Part shown: positions 28,993-33,887 of the stretch, piece by piece
How positions within the stretch are numbered: position 1 is the stretch's first letter
Layout: each line of letters opens with the position of its first letter
Assembly: GCA_009920665.1 (NCBI GenBank)
Contig: RFZL01000024.1
Location: 1 to 33,887, forward strand
Reading direction: 5' to 3'
Origin: Alphaproteobacteria bacterium
GTDB taxonomy: Bacteria > Pseudomonadota > Alphaproteobacteria > Puniceispirillales > Puniceispirillaceae
DNA length: 33,887 nt
The notes under the pieces: generated by a model
Database searches by the model: none
Seen by the model: only the letters and a program-made list of their open reading frames with translations
Told to the model about the DNA's origin: nothing
Program-made: the position numbers and the translations under genes

Positions 28993-30294
28993 ATGGCTGT
29001 CAGACTCGACAATCGGCAGGATGATTTCGAGGGTGCGTTCACCGCACTTCTGGCATCGAAGCGCGAGGCGACTGTCGATGTCGCGGCCACGGTTGCGGAT
29101 ATCCTTGCCGATGTGAGATCGCGCGGTGATGCGGCCCTGCTGGAGTTGACAGCGCGGTTTGACGGCCTGGCAGCTGACAGCATGGCCGATCTTGCCGTGC
29201 CGCAGGCCGAGATCGACGCGGCGCTGGCCGGCCTGAGCGATGAATTGCGCGCGGCGCTTGACACCGCCGCCGCCCGCATCCGCAGCTTTCATGAACGCCA
29301 GATGCCGCAGGGCTTCGAGGTCACCGACGATGACGGGGTCGGGCTTGGCATGCGCTACTCGCCGGTTGACGCGGCAGGGCTCTATGTTCCCGGCGGCAAG
29401 GCGGCCTATCCGTCATCGGTCCTGATGAACGCCATCCCGGCCACCGTGGCGGGCGTGGAACGACGGGTGATCGTGGTGCCGGCGCCGGGCGGATTTGTCA
29501 GCCCGATGGTCCTTGCCGCCGCCGCCATTGCCGGCGTGACCGAAATCTGGCGTGTTGGCGGCGCGCAGGCCATCGGCGCGCTGGCCTATGGTACCGACAG
29601 CATTCGGCCGGTCGACAAGATTGTCGGCCCCGGCAATGCCTATGTCGCCGCCGCGAAGCGGCAGGTCTTTGGCACGGTCGGGATCGATTCCATTGCCGGA
29701 CCGTCGGAAATTCTGGTGATCGCCGACAATAGCAACGATCCGGCCTGGATTGCCGCCGATCTGCTGTCACAGGCCGAGCATGACGAGGCCGCGCAGGCGA
29801 TTCTGATTACCGATGATGCCGATTTCGCCGATGCCGTCGAGGCGGCCGTCACAGCCACGCTGAAGACGCTCGAGCGCGCCGCCGTCGCCGCCCGGTCCTG
29901 GCAGGATAACGGCGCCATCATCACGGTTGATTCGATGCAGAGCATGCCGCCGCTTGCGAACCGCATCGCCGCCGAGCATCTTGAACTGGCGGTCGAGGAG
30001 CCGCGCCGCTGGCTGTCCGAGATCCGGCATGCCGGGGCGGTCTTTCTTGGTCGTTACACGCCGGAGGCCATTGGCGATTATGTGGCAGGTCCCAATCATG
30101 TGCTGCCAACCGCCCGCACGGCGCGATTCTCGTCCGGACTGGGCGTGGCGGATTTCATGAAGCGCACCACGATGGTCGAATGTGATGCCGGTAGTTTCAG
30201 TCGGATCGCGCCGGCTGGCGTTGCGCTGGCGAATGCCGAGGGGCTTGGTGCCCACGCGCTGTCGATGACCATCAGGATGAACGCACGGGGCTAG
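28993..30294 (+). CDS. hisD: Histidinol dehydrogenase
   Basis: This 433-residue zinc enzyme oxidises L-histidinol to L-histidine in two NAD-dependent steps. Hallmarks are YVPGGKAAYPSSVLMNAIPA, GGAQAIGALAYGTDSI, DKIVGPGNAYVAAAKR, the zinc-ligand stretch LLSQAEHDEAAQAIL, the catalytic Glu-His in AAEHLEL, and GPNHVLPTARTARFSSGL near the C-terminus. The ATG at 28993 follows AAGGGATCAACA; an in-frame GTG at 28942 is less likely. The rest of the his pathway is not nearby, the usual arrangement when hisD sits with UPF0262 in this class. Confidence 0.97.
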   Translation: MAVRLDNRQDDFEGAFTALLASKREATVDVAATVADILADVRSRGDAALLELTARFDGLAADSMADLAVPQAEIDAALAGLSDELRAALDTAAARIRSFHERQMPQGFEVTDDDGVGLGMRYSPVDAAGLYVPGGKAAYPSSVLMNAIPATVAGVERRVIVVPAPGGFVSPMVLAAAAIAGVTEIWRVGGAQAIGALAYGTDSIRPVDKIVGPGNAYVAAAKRQVFGTVGIDSIAGPSEILVIADNSNDPAWIAADLLSQAEHDEAAQAILITDDADFADAVEAAVTATLKTLERAAVAARSWQDNGAIITVDSMQSMPPLANRIAAEHLELAVEEPRRWLSEIRHAGAVFLGRYTPEAIGDYVAGPNHVLPTARTARFSSGLGVADFMKRTTMVECDAGSFSRIAPAGVALANAEGLGAHALSMTIRMNARG

Positions 30295-30295
30295 C

Positions 30296-30814
30296 ATGGC
30301 GGATGACGAGCGCATGGGTGACAGCGGGGTTATGCAGCCCGCCCATCGCCTCGTCAGGATCGAACTTGACGAGGCTGGCACGCCGCGCCGCTCCGCCGAG
30401 GCCGAGCATGAGCGCGCCATCGCCATTTATGACATTCTCGAGGATAACAGCTTCGCTCTGGTCGATCAGGACGGCGCGCCGCTTGACGGGCCGTTCCATC
30501 TCTATCTTCGCGCCGAGGGGCGGCATATCCGCTTCGACATCCGCACCGATTCCGACAGCGAGCTGAGCCAGTTCTATATGGCGCTTGGTCCGCTGCGCCG
30601 CGTCATGCGCGATTATTTCCAGGTCTGCGACACCTATTACGAGGCGATCCGCACGAAGTCACCATCGCAGATTCAGGCCATCGATATGGGGCGGCGCGCG
30701 CTCCACAATGAGGGTGCCGATATTCTGCGAAGCCGCCTCGATGGGCGGGTCAGCACCGACGAGATGACCTCACGGCGGCTGTTCACACTGATCTGCGTGC
30801 TGCAGGCACGCTAG
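30296..30814 (+). CDS. UPF0262-family protein
   Basis: This 172-residue protein of the UPF0262 family is conserved next to hisD in alphaproteobacteria. Recognised segments are HRLVRIELDE, ERAIAIYDILEDNSFAL, GPFHLYLRAEGRHIRFDIR, LGPLRRVMRDYFQVCDTYYEAI, IDMGRRALHNEGADILRSRL and the C-terminal RRLFTLICVL. It starts one base after the hisD stop. The biochemical role is unknown. Confidence 0.88.
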   Translation: MADDERMGDSGVMQPAHRLVRIELDEAGTPRRSAEAEHERAIAIYDILEDNSFALVDQDGAPLDGPFHLYLRAEGRHIRFDIRTDSDSELSQFYMALGPLRRVMRDYFQVCDTYYEAIRTKSPSQIQAIDMGRRALHNEGADILRSRLDGRVSTDEMTSRRLFTLICVLQAR

Positions 30815-30839
30815 CCAAGACAACGGGGACTTGATCCGA

Positions 30840-31334
30840 ATGGGCCAGACAAACGACACCGACGGGACCGTCATAGCGCCGGCGCACAATGTCAGCTCGA
30901 TCCTGTTCGCCTGCAACATCAACGCGGTGCGGTCCGCCATGGCCGAGGCGATGATCAAGGCACGCTTTCCGGGCCGTATCTTCACCGATTCCTGCGGCGT
31001 CACACCGGGCCAGCAGGACGGTTTCGCCATCGCCGTCATGGCCGAGATCGAGCTTGACCTGACATCGCACCAGCCAAAGGGCTTTGCCGATCTGGACTGC
31101 GATTTCTATGACGTGATCATCTCCTTTTCACCGGAGGCGCACGCGCGCGCGCAGGAGATCACCCGCAATATTGACTGCGCGGCCCTGTACTGGCCGGTCG
31201 ACAATCTTGCCGGCCTGCAGGGGTCGCGTGAGGAAAGATTGCGCGCCTATCGCGCCGTTCGCGATGACATCGCCGCCAAGCTTGCGGCCTATCTCCCGGA
31301 CAACGGGGCTGACGGGAAATCCGGTGAGGCTTGA
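30840..31334 (+). CDS. Low-molecular-weight protein-tyrosine-phosphatase family protein
   Basis: This 164-residue protein has the LMW-PTP/arsenate-reductase fold. The phosphate loop is CNINAVRS (C25-x5-R31-S32) in ILFACNINAVRSAMAEAM, the NAVRS variant common for the copy in this hisD-infA cluster. A candidate general-acid Asp lies in WPVDNLAGLQGSREERLRAYRAVRDD, where the usual Asp-Pro is Asp-Asn. Substrate is unknown; protein tyrosine phosphate or arsenate are both possible. I chose the ATG at 30840 with GGGGA upstream; a TTG at 30831 is the alternative. The N-terminal 17 residues are polar and probably disordered. Confidence 0.87.
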   Translation: MGQTNDTDGTVIAPAHNVSSILFACNINAVRSAMAEAMIKARFPGRIFTDSCGVTPGQQDGFAIAVMAEIELDLTSHQPKGFADLDCDFYDVIISFSPEAHARAQEITRNIDCAALYWPVDNLAGLQGSREERLRAYRAVRDDIAAKLAAYLPDNGADGKSGEA

Positions 31335-31390
31335 CCTTTTGGTGATTTTTGGTCATCTCTAGGGCGCAAAACCAGCGCGGAAAGGTGATT

Positions 31391-31609
31391 ATGGCCAAGG
31401 AAGGCGTTATCGAATTCTCGGGGACAGTCGCAGAACTGCTCCCGAACGCAATGTTTCGGGTGAAGCTCGACAATGACCACGAGGTGCTGGCCCATACCAG
31501 CGGCAAGATGCGCAAGAACCGCATCCGCATCCTTGCCGGCGACCGGGTCAATGTCGAAATGACGCCCTATGATCTGACCAAGGGCCGGATCACGTTCCGC
31601 TTCAAATAG
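31391..31609 (+). CDS. infA: Translation initiation factor IF-1
   Basis: This 72-residue S1/OB-fold protein is IF-1, which occupies the ribosomal A site during initiation. The sequence [48 protein letters not shown] and [13 protein letters not shown] is canonical. The ATG at 31391 follows GGAAAGGTGATT. The last codons and stop form the first unit of a 19-bp tandem repeat. A TTGACC at 31331 might be part of its own promoter but no good -10 is seen. Confidence 0.98.
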   Translation: MAKEGVIEFSGTVAELLPNAMFRVKLDNDHEVLAHTSGKMRKNRIRILAGDRVNVEMTPYDLTKGRITFRFK

Positions 31610-31653
31610 CCCCGGCCGTTTCAAACAACCCCGGCCGTTTCAAACAGCCCTGG
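31597..31653. repeat. 19-bp tandem repeat, three units, across the infA stop codon
   Basis: CCGCTTCAAATAGCCCCGG (31597-31615, containing the infA stop TAG) is followed by CCGTTTCAAACAACCCCGG (31616-31634) and CCGTTTCAAACAGCCCTGG (31635-31653). The TAG is CAA or CAG in the downstream copies. Confidence 0.9.
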
Positions 31654-31694
31654 CTGATATCCGCCAGCCATGGATGCCAGCCGTGGAGGGCCGG

Positions 31695-32285
31695 ATGAAC
31701 AGCCGCAGACCAAAGCTGGTGCTCGCCTCGGCGTCGCCGCGCCGGCTCGATCTTCTGGCGCAGATCGGGATTGTCCCCGACCGGGTTCTTGCCACCGATA
31801 TCGACGAAACCCCGCGCCACGGCGAGCTGCCTGCCGATTACGCGCGCCGCATGGCGCATGAGAAGGCGACCGCCGCCGGTCAATTCGACCTGCCCCCCGG
31901 CGCGGTGGTGCTGGCCGGAGACACGGTGGTTGCGCGCGGGCGGATGATTCTGCCCAAGGCCGAGACCGAGGCCGAGGCCCGGCACTGCCTTGGCCTGCTG
32001 TCAGGACGCCGGCACCGGGTGCTTGGCGGGATCGCGCTTCGACTCGCCGATGGCCGCATTGTCAGCCGCCTGGTGACAAGCCGGGTGACGATGAAACGCC
32101 TGTCCGCCGACGAGACCGACAGCTATATCGCCACCGGCGACTGGCAGGGCAAGGCTGGCGGCTATGCCATTCAGGGGTCGGCGGCGGCGCTGATCCGGCA
32201 TATTGACGGTTCCTATTCCAACATTGTCGGCTTCAGCCTTTATGACATTGCGGCGATGCTGCGCGGCAATGGCCTTGTGGCGTGA
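31695..32285 (+). CDS. maf: Maf-family nucleoside triphosphate pyrophosphatase
   Basis: This 196-residue Maf/Ham1-like enzyme hydrolyses non-canonical or specific NTPs to NMP and pyrophosphate. Motifs are LVLASASPRRLDLLAQIG, ARRMAHEKA, VLAGDTVVARG (catalytic Asp), LLSGRRHRVLGGIAL, YIATGDWQGKAGGYAIQG and the C-terminal SNIVGFSLYD. I chose the ATG at 31695 after GGAGGGCCGG; the upstream ATG at 31674 lacks a site. Its stop overlaps the GTG preceding the RNase E/G-like gene (GTGA at 32282-32285). Confidence 0.94.
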   Translation: MNSRRPKLVLASASPRRLDLLAQIGIVPDRVLATDIDETPRHGELPADYARRMAHEKATAAGQFDLPPGAVVLAGDTVVARGRMILPKAETEAEARHCLGLLSGRRHRVLGGIALRLADGRIVSRLVTSRVTMKRLSADETDSYIATGDWQGKAGGYAIQGSAAALIRHIDGSYSNIVGFSLYDIAAMLRGNGLVA

Positions 32286-32287
32286 TC

Positions 32288-33517
32288 ATGAGTGGTGGGC
32301 CGCGGATTCTGATCGATAAATCACCCGGGCAGGCCCGTGCCCTGATGATGCAGGGTGATTCGGTGATCGAGGCGTGGCAGTGCCAGGCGCATGCGCCAGA
32401 CCTTGTCGGCAGCGTTCATCGGGTGCGCATCGATCGCCTGTTTCCGGCGCAGGGCCGGGCCACGGCGCGGCTTGCCGACGGCACGCCCGTCTCGGTGCGT
32501 GCTGGCAGGCGCGATGCGATGGTCGCAGGCCGCCCGGCGACCATCACCATCATGGCCGCACCGCGTGAGGACAAGCCCTGGCAGGGCGTCACCGGCGCGC
32601 GGCTTGTCGGACGTGATCTTGTCCTGTTGCCGGGGGATTCCGGCATTGCCATGTCGCGCCATCTTCAGGCCGGCCCGGATGACGGCGTGATGACCGAACT
32701 CGCAGCCTGCCTGGAGACGGCCGGTGATTTCGGTATCATTCTGCGCCGTGCCGCCACCCGCGATGATGATCTCTTGGACGCCTGCCGGGCCTTGATCGGG
32801 GAGTGGCGAGACCGTGCCGGCTCGCCGGATGCAACAGGCTGTCTTTTTGACGGCGGCGGGCTGGCGGCGCGGATCCGGCGTCAATATCCCGCAATACCGA
32901 TCATCGAAACCGGTCCGGAAAGCTGGGTGGTGTTCGATTCAGCATGGGACGGGATGATCGCCATGGCGGGCGCCCCGCAGGTGGCGCTTGCCGGCGGTGG
33001 CCGGATGTGGATCGAGCCCACCCGCGCGCTGACAGCCATCGATCTTGACAGTGGTGATGGCAGCTTTGAGGCGTTGTTTGCCGCCGCGCCCGCCGCCATC
33101 GCCGCGCAACTTCGCCTTCGTCAGACAGGCGGGTTGGTGGTCATCGATCTGCCGCGCATGAAACCGGCCACCCGCAAACAGGTCGATGCCGACCTTGCCG
33201 CCGCGCTGGCCGCCGACCCGCGCCATCCCGAATGGATCGGGCGCTCGCGGGCCGGCATGCTGGAACTCAGACTGCCGCATGGGCGGTCCGGTCCAGCCGG
33301 CTATGAGGCCGACAGGGTCGCCAGTTCGGTGCTGGCAGTGCTGCGGGCCATCGCACGCCGGCCGGCGCTGGCGGCACCTGTCATCGACCTGTCGCCTGAG
33401 ATGGCTGTCTGGCTGAAGGGGCCGGGGGCTGCGGCGCTAGCATTGCTTGACAGGCCGGTGACGCCTGTTGTTTCGTCTGGGGCCATGACCGCCACCCTGC
33501 GAGAGTCCGCGCGATGA
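32288..33517 (+). CDS. RNase E/G-like protein (short form, no zinc-link)
   Basis: This 409-residue protein aligns with the catalytic half of RNase E/G endoribonucleases. An N-terminal S1-like part (LVGSVHRVRIDRLFPAQGRATARLADG) is followed by ALTAIDLDSGDG, QLRLRQTGGLVVIDLPRM and a C-terminal GMLELRLP, matching E. coli ALTAIDINSARA, QLRLRDLGGLIVIDFIDM and GLLEMSR. The two metal-site Asp positions are kept, but the E. coli Asn305 position is Asp. The CPxC zinc-link of RNase E is absent. The start is ATG at 32288 or GTG at 32282; the latter overlaps the maf stop. It overlaps yacG by four bases. Such short forms recur in this maf-yacG context; activity is unproven. Confidence 0.85.
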   Translation: MSGGPRILIDKSPGQARALMMQGDSVIEAWQCQAHAPDLVGSVHRVRIDRLFPAQGRATARLADGTPVSVRAGRRDAMVAGRPATITIMAAPREDKPWQGVTGARLVGRDLVLLPGDSGIAMSRHLQAGPDDGVMTELAACLETAGDFGIILRRAATRDDDLLDACRALIGEWRDRAGSPDATGCLFDGGGLAARIRRQYPAIPIIETGPESWVVFDSAWDGMIAMAGAPQVALAGGGRMWIEPTRALTAIDLDSGDGSFEALFAAAPAAIAAQLRLRQTGGLVVIDLPRMKPATRKQVDADLAAALAADPRHPEWIGRSRAGMLELRLPHGRSGPAGYEADRVASSVLAVLRAIARRPALAAPVIDLSPEMAVWLKGPGAAALALLDRPVTPVVSSGAMTATLRESAR

Positions 33518-33744
33518 CTTCACCGGCTGACAGCCTGACCTGCCCGACCTGCGGCGCGCCGGCGGCGGCGCGTGCCGAGAAAGGTGGCCGCAGCCCCCGT
33601 CCGTTCTGTTCGCGGCGATGCGCGGATATCGATCTTGGCCGCTGGTTTCAGGAAAGCTATGCCATTCCGGCGGTGGAATCGGCCGACGACACAATCGTCG
33701 AATCGCTTGCCGCGGTGAAGGCCCATTCCGAGGAGGATATCTGA
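33514..33744 (+). CDS. yacG: YacG-family zinc-binding protein (DNA gyrase inhibitor)
   Basis: This 76-residue protein has the YacG zinc site C10, C13, C32, C36 (CPTCGAP and FCSRRCADIDLGRW). E. coli YacG binds GyrB and inhibits DNA gyrase; the same role here is inferred. The C-terminal tail is acidic (EEDI), and the AIPAVESADD segment follows the core. It overlaps the RNase E/G-like gene (ATGA), ends the plus-strand series, and is followed by tRNA-Phe. Confidence 0.93.
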   Translation: MTSPADSLTCPTCGAPAAARAEKGGRSPRPFCSRRCADIDLGRWFQESYAIPAVESADDTIVESLAAVKAHSEEDI

Positions 33745-33824
33745 CCCGGCCGGTGACGCCACGCCCCTGCTTTTCCCGCTGGACACGCAGGGGGCGGGCG
33801 GCTATACCGTTGCCTGCTGCCGGT

Positions 33825-33852
33825 TTGGCAGCCGCCGCGCGGGCGATATATG
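33825..33852 (+). promoter_or_regulatory. Possible promoter of tRNA-Phe
   Basis: TTGGCA (33825-33830) and TATATG (33847-33852) are 16 nt apart, placing a start just before the tRNA. A perfect hairpin, GCTGCC-GGTTT-GGCAGC (33816-33832), overlaps the -35. Confidence 0.35.
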
Positions 33853-33861
33853 CCTGCCGAA

Positions 33862-33887
33862 GCCCGGGTAGCTCAGTTGGTAGAGCA
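33862..33887 (+). tRNA. tRNA-Phe, 5' part (cut by the window end)
   Basis: GCCCGGGTAGCTCAGTTGG followed by TAGAGCA is a tRNA 5' half: acceptor strand plus a complete D arm (GCTC/GAGC). It matches the start of alphaproteobacterial tRNA-Phe(GAA), but the anticodon is outside the window, so the amino acid is an inference. Confidence 0.8.

Overview
This is about 34 kb of GC-rich chromosomal DNA that reads as core genome of an alphaproteobacterium. The evidence is a set of families and gene orders typical of that class: TrcR (DUF1013), rpsU divergent from a COQ9-family gene, DUF1192, DUF2948, UPF0262, and the run hisD - UPF0262 - low-molecular-weight phosphatase - infA - maf - RNase E/G-like - yacG - tRNA-Phe. 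I cannot fix the order from sequence alone; a Rhodospirillales or SAR116-like lineage is a guess. I see no insertion sequence, prophage, integrase or CRISPR array.

Left part (1-12.3 kb). A truncated gamma-glutamyltranspeptidase gene lies at the left edge on the minus strand. Next to it is the minus-strand glycine cleavage operon gcvT-gcvH-gcvP, led by a tandem glycine riboswitch and an intrinsic terminator. Facing away from the riboswitch are pepF (M3 oligopeptidase) and an overlapping ABC1/UbiB-type kinase gene. The minus-strand pntA-pntB transhydrogenase and rpsU, which has a clear terminator, follow.

Middle (12.5-24.3 kb). A COQ9-family gene and metA run on the plus strand. The metA product carries Glu at position 111, which predicts acetyl-CoA use. 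They converge on a minus-strand series trcR - DUF465 - purE - purK. A small DUF1192 gene converges on a coupled minus-strand trio: an MFS transporter, a cysteine-rich secreted protein and a YgfZ-like folate-binding protein. Then come clpB, uxuA and tRNA-Thr(GGU).

Right part (24.4-33.9 kb). A coupled minus-strand pair encodes a TVP38/TMEM64 membrane protein and a flavin disulfide oxidoreductase whose C-terminal His/Glu pair is altered. Diverging from it is a long plus-strand series: a small basic ORF overlapping murA, murA, DUF2948, hisD, UPF0262, phosphatase, infA, maf, RNase E/G-like and yacG. The window ends inside tRNA-Phe.

The most unusual signal is a set of seven short tandem repeats (units of 13-28 bp) in 34 kb. 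Six sit at gene boundaries: two run across the stop codons of gcvP and infA, and one lies just before the clpB ribosome binding site. The seventh is inside gcvT and encodes a pentapeptide-repeat-like A-N-L-x-x insertion.
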